Shown here piece after piece: positions 40,503-48,736 of a stretch of DNA of 64,000 nt. The translations under genes were made by a program, and so were the position numbers. Position 1 is the first letter of the stretch; each line of letters opens with the position of its first letter. The stretch covers positions 92,424 to 156,423 of the forward strand of contig JAPKXZ010000074.1 in assembly GCA_026394555.1 (NCBI GenBank). Reading direction: 5' to 3'. The notes beneath the pieces are model-generated. The model worked only from the letters and a program-made list of their open reading frames with translations. It was not told the origin of the DNA and ran no database searches. The DNA is from Methanothrix sp. (GTDB lineage: Archaea; Halobacteriota; Methanosarcinia; Methanotrichales; Methanotrichaceae).

Positions 40503-42259
40503 GGGGCCACATCGGTCGCTTTATCTACTTTATTAAATGGATGATTGTTGTTTATATGATACATTTCTAGCTCAGTTATATTGTATTTTTCTGGTCCTTT
40601 TACTCCGATCCCTACGGTTGCATACTCAAATTCGTTTTGTTTAATTTGCATAATTGTATTATTGTCACAATTATACATTTTAATACAATAATTTATCTTT
40701 TGTGAATTTTTCGGCTGGCGTAATTCGGCATTCAATTTATTTAGTGTTATTATAAAATTGTTGCAATTTTCAAGATCTATGCATATTCGTTCGGTATTTA
40801 TATACTGCATAAGATTATAAACACGATTGTTGCTTATATTACTATTGTTACATGTTCTAAATCGGATCGCGCCTCCACATTGAGATATATCATTATCTAT
40901 TATGCGTATATTTGTTAGCTTGTTTTTTAGTCCATCTATGTCTATCCCATAAGAACCGTTCTTAATTGCCAACCCACGTATCTCAACGTCACTTCCACAT
41001 ATTGAAATGACGCTAGTACTCGCTATGCTTTTTGGCCTAGGATCTAATAAGGGCCTATTTCTACCAATTATTGTCAATGGTTTGTTAATTATAATCTGCT
41101 CGTTATAAACTCCACGATCTATAATAATTCTTCCGAAATTGTCAGTTTTATTAATGGCTTGGCTAATTGTCGGAAAAATAAACCTGGATTCGTCACGATT
41201 CGACTGATTTACGTATGTTGTGCTATTATTCTTAGCTATTCTAAAATATGTGCTTCTGGTGGAATTGCACAAAGATCCACACTCGCAACATTTTACCATC
41301 CATTCATGAGACCCTTCATCAATGGGCCTCTTATTTAATATCAGTTCATTCCTATCATTTTTTAATTTATGAGAGTAGGCCCATTCATGGTCATCTATAA
41401 TTAATGTGCAGTTTACAACCCTGCTGCTGTTATTAAGCATATATTCAAATTTTAATTTGCTTTCATTAGATAATGTCTCATTTTCTTTTGGTGATATCGG
41501 TTCTATAGAAATCTTGCCATCGATAGGGCAAGGATTTTGTGGGGTGTACTTTATCTCCTTAATAACTACAGTTATATTTGGTTTGAGCTCGATGCCCGAA
41601 CCGTTATTCCCAACGGATTTCAGACTTCTCTGGCCCAAATCAGGAGTAGCTAATCCCGTGTTCGCTAATAAGTTAGCCACAGTCGATGCATTATTATCGC
41701 TACGTTCCAAGGGTCGGCTTGTCCCTACATCCACATATTCTCCGGTTCCCTGCTGGTCCATTCTAACTAAACCGATATTGTCTATCCAGCCAGCTCCGCC
41801 CCACAATGGATACGACTTGATCTTTCTAAAGGTCCACTCCAAGATATGAGATCTATCTGCATTCAATGGATAGCTGAAGTCAGTCCAATCGCGAGAATTA
41901 CATTCGAAGGTTCTATTTTCATCCACACTGAATATCAATTGACCTATTCCCGACCCAGCATCATTCTTCCATTTAAACCGTATTATGGCAGGTCCCGATA
42001 TATTATTCATCTTAAGACTGCTTGCACCTACACATTCAATAGGTCCTGATTTAAGAGAGATTTTATCATTATAACCACTTGTATAATCGATTGTCCAGGG
42101 AATTTCGCCAATCTTTGACCAATATAAATAATTTTGAATAGGATAATTAATAACATTACTCGGCTCTTGTGCAAGCACAATGGGCAAAAAGATCTCTGCT
42201 AGAAGTACCATAATTGAGAGCAGCATCCATTTGAGACATCTGTTTGCCCTCGGTGACAT
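40499..42259 (-). CDS. Exported protein with parallel beta-helix (NosD/PbH1-like) domain, 586 aa
   Basis: The protein starts with a signal peptide (KWMLLSIMVLLAEIFLPIVL then AQEP). Residues about 30-160 look like a beta-sandwich with WIDNIGLVRMDQQGT, similar to carbohydrate-binding or concanavalin-like modules. An Ig-like segment with Cys pairs follows (CECGSLCNSTRSTYF). From about residue 390 to 560 the repeats INKPLTIIGRNRPLLD, DVEIRGLAIKNGSYGIDIDG, IRIIDNDISQCGGAIRF and NCNNFIITLNKL form a right-handed beta-helix of NosD/PbH1 type. No membrane anchor is evident at the C-terminus. GGGAG nine bases before the ATG at 42259 decides the start. It overlaps the next membrane protein gene by 4 nt, so both act together, perhaps in the cell surface. 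Composition is AT-rich. Confidence 0.75.
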   Translation of the reverse strand: MSPRANRCLKWMLLSIMVLLAEIFLPIVLAQEPSNVINYPIQNYLYWSKIGEIPWTIDYTSGYNDKISLKSGPIECVGASSLKMNNISGPAIIRFKWKNDAGSGIGQLIFSVDENRTFECNSRDWTDFSYPLNADRSHILEWTFRKIKSYPLWGGAGWIDNIGLVRMDQQGTGEYVDVGTSRPLERSDNNASTVANLLANTGLATPDLGQRSLKSVGNNGSGIELKPNITVVIKEIKYTPQNPCPIDGKISIEPISPKENETLSNESKLKFEYMLNNSSRVVNCTLIIDDHEWAYSHKLKNDRNELILNKRPIDEGSHEWMVKCCECGSLCNSTRSTYFRIAKNNSTTYVNQSNRDESRFIFPTISQAINKTDNFGRIIIDRGVYNEQIIINKPLTIIGRNRPLLDPRPKSIASTSVISICGSDVEIRGLAIKNGSYGIDIDGLKNKLTNIRIIDNDISQCGGAIRFRTCNNSNISNNRVYNLMQYINTERICIDLENCNNFIITLNKLNAELRQPKNSQKINYCIKMYNCDNNTIMQIKQNEFEYATVGIGVKGPEKYNITELEMYHINNNHPFNKVDKATDVAP

Positions 42260-42386
42260 TTGATTTAGCTCCCATACTTTAGTCCAAATGCATTCCGTTT
42301 TAAATGCGAACACAGTTATCAATTAGCGCGACGTAATACCGTTGTCAAGTATAAGCCATTTCCGCTTAAACAGAATAAACTTAATT

Positions 42387-42406
42387 ACATATATTATAAT
42401 ATAAAT
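42387..42406 (+). promoter_or_regulatory. TATA-rich promoter for the regulator-like gene
   Basis: This stretch contains overlapping TATA elements (ATATATTATAATATAAAT). Transcription to the right would begin around 42425-42435, some 40 bp before the ATG at 42469. The same AT-rich spacer also has to serve the divergent gene at 42259. Confidence 0.45.
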
Positions 42407-42468
42407 GTCAAAAATTGTTTAATAAATTAATATACAAAACATTATCGTTCGAATGGGCCGAAAAGAAT

Positions 42469-43179
42469 ATGGAGTTATTCGCCCTACCTATGTGCATGTT
42501 GGATGAGTTCATCCGTTACACTGCCCTGCAGCGCGATCAAGCTCCTCTGGCCTCTCTATTGATTTACCTGAAGCGAAAAGGAGGCTATGTTCAGCTCAAT
42601 CAGATCTGGCGGGAGAATGGACCCACCGGCGGCGGCCCCTTCTGGAACCAGACCACCCTTTTAAACAAGCTGGACAAGCTGGAGCGCCTGGGGATTGTCA
42701 GCATGGAGCGGCGAATTCTGCCCTCGCCCCGCGATGAGGCCAAGAAAAAGACCAATACCTTCTACCGGATAAGTCCAGAAACACCCCTTTATCCTTACAT
42801 CTTCGGCATGCTCAAGATCTACCGGGAGGAGCCGGACAAATATTCCTCGGAGCTGGTGGATAAGCCCCTCGATCATCTAAGCGATCTGGCAGGCCGCTCT
42901 GCCTGCGGCGACCCGCTGGTGGGCCGGGAGCTGGATGTGGCCATGGAGCTGATCGGCGAGGTCTTCTCCGTGGGGGGGGACGAGGTTCGGAGGATGATCA
43001 AGGAGAGGATGACCAGAAGGGGCATGATCAGGGATCGCAGGAATGAGCTGCCGGAAAATGCCCCGCCAGAAATAAAGATAAAGCCGAAGAGGGCCGGGGC
43101 AGAGGCAAAGAAATCCACGAAGAACTCAAAAAAGAGGGAAAAAACGAAACCCCTGTCTGAGGAAGAGGAGGCAACGTAA
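42469..43179 (+). CDS. Winged-helix-like protein with charged tail, 236 aa
   Basis: The protein likely has an N-terminal winged helix-turn-helix: ASLLIYLKRKGGYVQLNQIW, then NQTTLLNKLDKLERLGIVSM followed by ERRILPS, reminiscent of PadR or MarR-like regulators that switch between two dimeric states. The C-terminal 45 residues are rich in Lys, Arg and Glu (EIKIKPKRAGAEAKKSTKNS) and look disordered. It may bind DNA or RNA, but no effector domain is recognisable. The ATG at 42469 is the likely start; there is no strong ribosome site, and an earlier start at 42415 would add 18 residues. A TATA-rich promoter precedes it. A family A repeat follows. Confidence 0.6.
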   Translation: MELFALPMCMLDEFIRYTALQRDQAPLASLLIYLKRKGGYVQLNQIWRENGPTGGGPFWNQTTLLNKLDKLERLGIVSMERRILPSPRDEAKKKTNTFYRISPETPLYPYIFGMLKIYREEPDKYSSELVDKPLDHLSDLAGRSACGDPLVGRELDVAMELIGEVFSVGGDEVRRMIKERMTRRGMIRDRRNELPENAPPEIKIKPKRAGAEAKKSTKNSKKREKTKPLSEEEEAT

Positions 43180-43239
43180 GCCGGGTACCGTCAGGCCCAA
43201 TTAGAGCCTATGAATGTGATTGGATAAATGCGTCATTTT

Positions 43240-43332
43240 GAACAGCTAAACGTTCTTCGCGGCTTCGCGTGAGATTTAACCGGATCCGTTTTCACGCGAA
43301 GGCATAAAATTGGCTTATTTCGGCCTCGCTGT
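43240..43332. repeat. Dispersed palindromic repeat, family A, copy 4
   Basis: CAGCTAAACGTTCTTCGCGG, then CTTCGCGTGAGATTTAACCG and TTTTCACGCGAAGGCATAAA, ending TTGGCTTATTTCGGCCTCGC. It closely matches copies 2 and 3 and directly abuts the stop of the minus-strand AOR gene (43334). Confidence 0.75.
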
Positions 43333-43333
43333 G

Positions 43334-45070
43334 TTAGCCCCAACCTCTCTTCTTCCGGTAAAGCCCGAGCATCTCCTCCACCGTTTCCGGTGTCACCAAT
43401 CCTGCGGCGGAGACTGTCTCGTAAAACCGGCGCGGCACGCGCACATTTGAGAGGTCGAATCCCTCCTGTACCTTGAATTTGTACTTCTCCTCAAAGATCC
43501 TTTTGCCCAGCTCCATTAGATCATCCTTTGTCTTGATGATGCCCACCGTTTCCAAAGAGTCGATGATATTCTCCTCAGTGTAAACGCCCCGGGCAAACAG
43601 ACATCCCACCAGAGAGTTGAAGACGCCGCGGGAATTGTCCTCCTTGATGAGCTCATCGACCATCATCTCTATCTCCATGGGCTTTTTGACGGCCTTCTGG
43701 TCCACGGCGTATCCTGCGTTATCCAGATGAGAGTGGCGCACACCCACCAGCTGGCCCACGATGGAGGCAGGACCGGTATGGTATCCGGAGACCTCGTTTC
43801 CTCCTAACGCCATGGCATAATCCAGTCCGCAGTACTTTTTCGCGGCATAGTCCACTCCCCGAGCCAGAGCCCCATAAAATTCATTGGGCGCTTTGACGAG
43901 ATTCTCTAAGGCCCGAGTGTAGCCGTCTACGCCGTTCCACTGCAGCGGGACATCCAGGGTCTCTTTGCTGGTGATGAGTCCCTTTTCCAGAGCCTCAGTG
44001 GCCCAGGAGAGGACCACTCCCGCCGACATTACATCCAGGCCCAGCCTCTCGCAGACATCGATCAGTTGCAGGACTCCCTCAGCCTGGCCCACGCCCAGGT
44101 TCGAGCCCAGGGAATAGATGGGCTCGTAGTCGTAGGAGACCTTTTTTACCTCGAATTCGTGATGAGTGGAAAAGGCCGTCTTCAGAGCGGCGATATGCAC
44201 ACAGCCGATGGGGCATCCGGCGCAGGAGAGCCTGCGGAAAAGATGGTTTTCTGCAAACATCTCGCCGCTGATATTTTCGCCTTGTGGGAAGCTGGAGAGA
44301 AGGAAGTTATTGGTAGGCAGACCTTTGAGCCAATTCAGGGCGCTGATGTTCACAGATGTGCCGATATCATGGTACTTCTCCATGACATCCGTCTGCACCG
44401 CGGTCTTGTAGAGCCGATTGTAGACCTCTTTGTAACGCTTGGCATCCGGAACATCGATAGTCTCCGTTCCCGAGATCACCAGGGCCTTGAGTCTCTTGGA
44501 GCCGAAGACAGCACCCAAACCCAGCCGCCCAAAGTGCCGGTAGGTGTCCACCACCACGCCCGCGTACCTCACCTTGGCTTCCCCGGCCGGGCCGATGCGG
44601 ATAATGGAGCGCCGACCGACACCGGGCTCGCGATCGCGCAGGATCACGCCCGTGGTCTGGGCGTCGATGCCCCAGATCGATGTGGCGTCCTTGATCTTTA
44701 CCTCGCCGTCATTTATGGAGATGTAAGAAGGCTGCTCTGCCTGGCCGCGTATGACCACTGCCTCATGCCCGGCAAACCGCAAAGCCAGAGAGAGCCTGCC
44801 TCCTGCGTAGGATTCGCCCAACTCGCCCGTGAGGGGCGATTTGAAGGTGGCTACGGTCTTGGTGGCCACGGGAAAGATGCCGTTGAGGGGACCGATGGAG
44901 AAAATTATTGGTGCAGCGGCAGAGAGTGGATCGGTGTTCGCGGGGCACTCCTCTTGCAGCAGCCGAATTCCTACGCCGGTCCCGCCCATCCACCTCTCGA
45001 ATAGCTCCTGCCGCTCTTCAACCCATGATTCTTCTTTAGAAAGATCGATGTAGAGAACTTTTCGTAGCAT
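43334..45070 (-). CDS. Aldehyde:ferredoxin oxidoreductase (AOR family)
   Basis: The 578-residue enzyme is a tungsten- or molybdenum-dependent AOR that oxidises aldehydes to acids with ferredoxin (or the reverse). It starts MLRKVLYIDLSKEESWVEER, continues with MGGTGVGIRLL, FKSPLTGELGESYAGGRLSL (pterin-binding region) and GAVFGSKRLKALVISG, and carries the 4Fe-4S ligands in RLSCAGCPIGCVHIA; DYAMALGGNEVSGYHTGPAS is a second pterin region. The length is typical. The ATG at 45070 follows a GGAGGATGAA ribosome site and starts one base after the stop of the ferredoxin gene, so the two are translationally coupled. A longer frame to 45178 has no homology. Physiological aldehyde unknown. Confidence 0.92.
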   Translation of the reverse strand: MLRKVLYIDLSKEESWVEERQELFERWMGGTGVGIRLLQEECPANTDPLSAAAPIIFSIGPLNGIFPVATKTVATFKSPLTGELGESYAGGRLSLALRFAGHEAVVIRGQAEQPSYISINDGEVKIKDATSIWGIDAQTTGVILRDREPGVGRRSIIRIGPAGEAKVRYAGVVVDTYRHFGRLGLGAVFGSKRLKALVISGTETIDVPDAKRYKEVYNRLYKTAVQTDVMEKYHDIGTSVNISALNWLKGLPTNNFLLSSFPQGENISGEMFAENHLFRRLSCAGCPIGCVHIAALKTAFSTHHEFEVKKVSYDYEPIYSLGSNLGVGQAEGVLQLIDVCERLGLDVMSAGVVLSWATEALEKGLITSKETLDVPLQWNGVDGYTRALENLVKAPNEFYGALARGVDYAAKKYCGLDYAMALGGNEVSGYHTGPASIVGQLVGVRHSHLDNAGYAVDQKAVKKPMEIEMMVDELIKEDNSRGVFNSLVGCLFARGVYTEENIIDSLETVGIIKTKDDLMELGKRIFEEKYKFKVQEGFDLSNVRVPRRFYETVSAAGLVTPETVEEMLGLYRKKRGWG

Positions 45071-45071
45071 T

Positions 45072-45617
45072 TCATCCTCCTGAAGTTGGGATCTCCTCCA
45101 GCATAAGAACGCCATGCGGGCAGAAGTCCACGCAGGCTCCGCAGTGAATGCATTTGATGGGCTTTTTCTCTTTACCAAAGGTTACCGCGCCCACCAAGCA
45201 GGCCTTCTCGCAGCTGCCGCAACCGATGCAGCGGTCCTTGTGAAAGACCACACTGCCGTTGGGCCTCTTCTCCATGGCGCCCGTAGGGCAAGCGCGGGCA
45301 CAGGGTGGGTCCTGGCAGCCGCGACATACCACCACGCGAAAATCGCCCTCAATGCCGCCCTGCGTCTGCACCTTGATGGCGCTGTTTTGCAGGGAGACAG
45401 TGCCCGTGCGCATGCGGCTGCAAGCGAACATGCAGCTAAGGCAACCGATGCAGCGCTCGGGATGGGCCACCTTGAGGCGGCGGCGCGTCCTGGGCTTGGC
45501 TGGCGTGGCTGCTTCTTTCTCGGCGGGCCGAAGGACCGGCTTGGCCTCTGTTTCTTTATTCTCTTCTACAGCCGGGCTCTCTATCATTTCAGGATCCACT
45601 CCCTGCAAGAATCGCAT
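45072..45617 (-). CDS. Ferredoxin-like protein with four 4Fe-4S clusters
   Basis: The 181-residue protein has a Glu/Ala/Pro-rich N-terminal 45 residues and then four Cys motifs: ERCIGCLSCMFACSRMRTG, VCRGCQDPPCARACPTGAM, DRCIGCGSCEKACLVGAV and IKCIHCGACVDFCPHGVLM. The arrangement is that of electron-transfer subunits such as HycB/AorB-like proteins, carrying up to four 4Fe-4S clusters. Its gene precedes and is coupled to the AOR gene, so it is probably the electron acceptor or partner of that enzyme. The start ATG at 45617 is about 28 bp from a TATA-like box, pointing to a leaderless transcript. Confidence 0.9.
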   Translation of the reverse strand: MRFLQGVDPEMIESPAVEENKETEAKPVLRPAEKEAATPAKPRTRRRLKVAHPERCIGCLSCMFACSRMRTGTVSLQNSAIKVQTQGGIEGDFRVVVCRGCQDPPCARACPTGAMEKRPNGSVVFHKDRCIGCGSCEKACLVGAVTFGKEKKPIKCIHCGACVDFCPHGVLMLEEIPTSGG

Positions 45618-45640
45618 GTGAATAATTATTTTGCATTCAG

Positions 45641-45649
45641 ATTAAATAT
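45641..45649 (-). promoter_or_regulatory. TATA-like box for the ferredoxin-AOR operon
   Basis: The minus strand reads ATATTTAAT, centred about 28 bp from the ATG at 45617. No Shine-Dalgarno sequence precedes that ATG, which fits a leaderless message. Confidence 0.45.
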
Positions 45650-45795
45650 GTAAACAAGCTTTCTCTTCTCAAGGGGCAACAGGGACTTTGAAATTCTTAA
45701 AACCCCTTTTCGTGTTTTTCCACCGGCTATTATCATCCCATCAATCAAGGCAATGCAGACGAAAAATAAATAGATGATGAAGATTCGCGAAGCGG

Positions 45796-46911
45796 CTACT
45801 CCGCTTTCACGAACCTTTTCTCCAGCACCTTCATGACATGGGGCAGCGTGGTGTACTCCATGTCCTCCATGGGGAGACGCGCTGGCTCGAAGGGGCCGTG
45901 CGCCCTCATGTAATCAGTGATCTCCAGGCATCTCTTGCGGGTCAGGTCGAAGGCCACATCTTTGAAGAGATCCACGGGACCCACGAAGTTTCCGTAGGCC
46001 ATCTGGAAGCCGGCGGCTATGACGCGAGGCGGACCGTCAAACCTTGTGGGGTGCGCGGTCTCAAAGGAGCAGGGCATGAGTGGACCGTTATGGCTGCCGC
46101 GCATCCATCCGCTTACCAGGTGCCCGAGAGCAAAGGGCTCAAGCACCTCGCCCAAAGCGGGCAGGCCGGACTGGCAGCGCACCAGGGCCACGGGGTCATC
46201 CTTGCCGACGTATGTTCCCGCTGTCTGGAAGAGCTTCTCCGTGCTTATCACAGCCACTGCCTCCTGCTCGGAGATCTTGCTGTTGGGCTTGCAAAAGACT
46301 CTCTTGATCACATAGCGGCTCTTGGCGCCGATGAGCGCCAAAAGGTCGTACATCTCGCCCGGGCAGTCCATGAAGACCTTCTTGTGCTCCATGATATCCC
46401 AGACCTCGAAGGTGAAGCCGTGATGGCAGGCCGGATCTATCACCAGGCCGGCTGTGTTGAAGGGGTCGGCGAACATCTTGAAGATGGGCAGATTGAAGGC
46501 CCCGGGCTCGGTCTTGTCCATCATGAAGGCGACGACGGGCTCGCTGGTGCGCTCCTCAATCTCCATCTCCGCCACGCCCGGTCCCATGCCGCGAATGTTG
46601 CCGGAGAAGGCGTCAGCCAGTAGGTCCTGCCCGGCTCCGTAGAGCTTGAGCTTCTTGGCAACCTCGGTGGCCTCCTCGAAGGTCTCCCAGGCCAGGGCAT
46701 GCACCTCGCCGTTGTCGCAGCCATTCTTGTGGCTCATGAGAAGCTCCAGGTCGTCGCCGCAGGCCATCACCCTAAAGTCTATCAGTGCGCCGGACTTCTT
46801 AGCCTGTGCAAGCTTCGCCTCTGCAGTCTCGATCAATGCGGGATGGACCGAGGAGTGGCCGGGATAGCCGCCCACATCGGCCTTAATTAAGCTGATAGTG
46901 ATCTTGGTCAT
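45796..46911 (-). CDS. fbp: Fructose-1,6-bisphosphate aldolase/phosphatase (bifunctional, archaeal type)
   Basis: The 371-residue enzyme joins triose phosphates and removes the 1-phosphate, driving gluconeogenesis in one direction. It shows the N-terminal metal region TKITISLIKADVGGYPGHSS (His and Asp ligands), ACGDDLELLMSHKNG, VIDPACHHGFTFEVWD and the aldolase Schiff-base region TYVGKDDPV with Tyr234, Lys237 and Asp238, matching the known Tyr/Lys/Asp trio of FBPA/P. I chose the ATG at 46911 because family members start MTKITISLIKADVGG; the ATG at 46923 adds four residues. It is divergently arranged from the RuBisCO gene, so both may be controlled together. Confidence 0.96.
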   Translation of the reverse strand: MTKITISLIKADVGGYPGHSSVHPALIETAEAKLAQAKKSGALIDFRVMACGDDLELLMSHKNGCDNGEVHALAWETFEEATEVAKKLKLYGAGQDLLADAFSGNIRGMGPGVAEMEIEERTSEPVVAFMMDKTEPGAFNLPIFKMFADPFNTAGLVIDPACHHGFTFEVWDIMEHKKVFMDCPGEMYDLLALIGAKSRYVIKRVFCKPNSKISEQEAVAVISTEKLFQTAGTYVGKDDPVALVRCQSGLPALGEVLEPFALGHLVSGWMRGSHNGPLMPCSFETAHPTRFDGPPRVIAAGFQMAYGNFVGPVDLFKDVAFDLTRKRCLEITDYMRAHGPFEPARLPMEDMEYTTLPHVMKVLEKRFVKAE

Positions 46912-47014
46912 CTTAAATTCCATCTGATTTTATTTCAATTTGTCTTTAGGTATTTCCCTGGATCTAAGTTCTATATTACCGTTTTTGCGAGGAGGCCTCT
47001 CCCCCGTGGAAGTT

Positions 47015-47023
47015 CTTATATCT
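47015..47023 (+). promoter_or_regulatory. TATA-like box for the RuBisCO gene
   Basis: CTTATATCT lies about 70 bp before the ATG and would start transcription near 47045. The resulting leader carries GGAG at 47079-47082, seven bases before the ATG. Confidence 0.35.
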
Positions 47024-47089
47024 GCATGGGATCTCCTTATCTTGTTCACCATTCGATTGGGTGAATAAAGCAAATCCCGGAGCATCATT

Positions 47090-48253
47090 ATGGAACTTAT
47101 AGCAAAATATCATGTAGAGACAGACCTTCCCATCCAGAAGGCGGCGGAGGCTATCGCGGCAGAACAGTCCACCGGCACCTGGACCGCGGTGCGGGGAGCG
47201 GACAATCCCCTCGCGGCCAGGGTGATACTGGCGGAGGGCGACAACGTCGAGATAGGCTTTCCTGAGGAGCTCTTTGAGCCGGGAAATATCCCCCAGTACC
47301 TCTCTGTGGTGGCGGGAAATCTCTTCGGTCTGGGCGAGCTAAAAAAGGTACGGCTGCTGGATATCATCTTCCCGGAGAGCTTGCTCCGGGCGCACAGGGG
47401 TCCAAGCTTTGGCATTGAAGATGCGCGAAAAATCCTGGGAGTTTATGGCCGTCCCTTGGTTGGAACCATCGTCAAGCCCAAGGTGGGCCTGGACCCGGCC
47501 GGCACCGCGCGCGTCGCCGCGGCTGCCGTTCGCGGCGGACTGGATCTGGTCAAAGACGACGAGACCCTGACCGATCAGAGCTTCTGTCCACTCATCCCCC
47601 GTTTGGAAGCGGTCATGAGCGCCTTGGACAGAGTAGAGACTGAGACTGGAAAGAAGGCCTTCTATGCGGTGAACGTTACCGTCGGCGCCGATAAGATCCT
47701 GGAGCGGGCTGAAGCCGCGGTCGATCATGGCGCCAACATGGTCATGATCGATGTCCTGACGGTCGGCTTCTCCGCATTGGAGGAACTCTCCCGGCATCTA
47801 AAGGTGCCCGTGCATGTACACAGGACCATGCACGGAGCCTTTACCAGAGACAAAGGGCACGGCATTGCCATGCTGGTCATTTCCAAGCTGGTGCGCATGA
47901 CGGGAGGCACTAACCTGCATACAGGGAGCTACATGGGCAAGATGGCGCGCGAGACCCTGGAAAACGACCTCTCCCGCGATGCTCTGCGAGAGGATTGGCA
48001 CGGCTACAAGAGAGTCTTCCCGGTGGCCTCGGGCGGGGTCTATCCGGCCAAGGTCCATGGAAATTTGGACGGCTACGGCATTGATTGCATCATCCAGGCG
48101 GGCGGAGGAGTGCACGGTCATCCCGACGGAACCACAGCCGGGGCAAGGGCCATGGTGCAGGCGGCTGATGCCTGGCGAATGCAAATTCCCCTAAAAGAAT
48201 ACGCAAAAGACCACAAAGAGCTGGAAACAGCCTTGAAATTTTGGGGATATTAA
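47090..48253 (+). CDS. rbcL: Ribulose-1,5-bisphosphate carboxylase, form III-like (short)
   Basis: The 387-residue protein is a genuine RuBisCO large subunit by its residues: Glu25, Thr30 and Trp31 (EQSTGTWT), Asn77 (AGNLFG), Lys129 and Lys131 (GTIVKPKVGL), the carbamylated Lys155 with Asp157 and Glu158 (GGLDLVKDDE), His244 and Arg245 (VHVHRTMHGAF), His277 (LHTGSYMGK with Lys284), Ser314 (PVASGG) and the phosphate-binding GGG at 338-340. These are the equivalents of all known catalytic residues. It is 30-50 residues shorter than typical form III enzymes, mostly from a shortened N-terminus. In methanogens, form III enzymes work in the AMP pathway or in the reductive hexulose-phosphate route together with phosphoribulokinase; no such partner gene is visible here. 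GGAG precedes the start. Confidence 0.9.
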   Translation: MELIAKYHVETDLPIQKAAEAIAAEQSTGTWTAVRGADNPLAARVILAEGDNVEIGFPEELFEPGNIPQYLSVVAGNLFGLGELKKVRLLDIIFPESLLRAHRGPSFGIEDARKILGVYGRPLVGTIVKPKVGLDPAGTARVAAAAVRGGLDLVKDDETLTDQSFCPLIPRLEAVMSALDRVETETGKKAFYAVNVTVGADKILERAEAAVDHGANMVMIDVLTVGFSALEELSRHLKVPVHVHRTMHGAFTRDKGHGIAMLVISKLVRMTGGTNLHTGSYMGKMARETLENDLSRDALREDWHGYKRVFPVASGGVYPAKVHGNLDGYGIDCIIQAGGGVHGHPDGTTAGARAMVQAADAWRMQIPLKEYAKDHKELETALKFWGY

Positions 48254-48298
48254 GAAGAATGATCATACTTAGCCCTCTACTCAAATCAAAACCGAAGA

Positions 48299-48307
48299 GT
48301 TTATATT
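48299..48307 (+). promoter_or_regulatory. TATA box for the ATP synthase operon
   Basis: GTTTATATT, followed by GG, would start transcription near 48328, leaving a leader of about 80 nt that contains a hairpin (48335-48353) and the GAGGGATC ribosome site just before the atpH ATG. Confidence 0.5.
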
Positions 48308-48334
48308 GGTAGATGAGGATGGATCTGAACGTTT

Positions 48335-48353
48335 ATCACGAGCCAAACGTGAT
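48335..48353 (+). promoter_or_regulatory. Leader hairpin of the ATP synthase operon
   Basis: ATCACG (48335-48340) and CGTGAT (48348-48353) form a perfect 6-bp inverted repeat with a 7-nt loop close to the presumed transcription start. It could be a short RNA hairpin or a palindromic operator. Confidence 0.35.
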
Positions 48354-48409
48354 GTAGCGCTGTTTGAAAAATGGAAGAGGTGTAGTGAGGGAAGAAGTAG
48401 AGGGATCAG

Positions 48410-48736
48410 ATGGCTAGAGACGATATCTTATCGAAAATTAAATCGGCAGAGGCTGAAGCCAAGGCAGTAGTCCAGCGGGCCTTGGATGAGAAAGGGAAAA
48501 AGATAGCCGCTGCCACTACTGAAGCTGCAAACCTCGTCAAATCCGCCGAGACTGATGCACAGGACTACTATGACAAGAGCGTTGCCAAAGCTGATAGCGA
48601 TGTGAAAGCCAAGAAGGCATCGATCGTTAACAGCGGTGAGAAGAACGTAAGCTCAATGAGCGGCAGCGCCAGCGCAAAGCTGGACAAAGCAGTTGAATAT
48701 TTGATTAAGGAGTTTATGGGGTTGTTGCATGCTTAG
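48410..48736 (+). CDS. atpH: A-type ATP synthase subunit H
   Basis: The 108-residue, Ala/Lys/Glu-rich protein is almost entirely helical (DILSKIKSAEAEAKAVVQRA) and forms a coiled coil; with subunit E it builds the peripheral stalks of the archaeal ATP synthase. It is the first gene of the operon, as in Methanosarcina (ahaH). GAGGGATC precedes the ATG by 3 nt. Its 3' end overlaps the atpI start by 8 nt. Only position and coiled-coil composition identify it, since subunit H evolves fast. Confidence 0.9.
   Translation: MARDDILSKIKSAEAEAKAVVQRALDEKGKKIAAATTEAANLVKSAETDAQDYYDKSVAKADSDVKAKKASIVNSGEKNVSSMSGSASAKLDKAVEYLIKEFMGLLHA

Noticed and set aside
44066-45004. 312-codon plus-strand frame
   Set aside because: Antisense to the AOR gene, which has intact cluster and pterin motifs.
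45838-46623. 261-codon plus-strand frame
   Set aside because: Antisense to the FBP aldolase/phosphatase gene.
48306-48470. TTG-started frame of about 54 codons in the ATP synthase leader (begins VDEDGSERLS)
   Set aside because: It looks somewhat protein-like but overlaps atpH, has no ribosome site and needs a TTG start; a 14-codon ATG frame at 48313 is equally unsupported.
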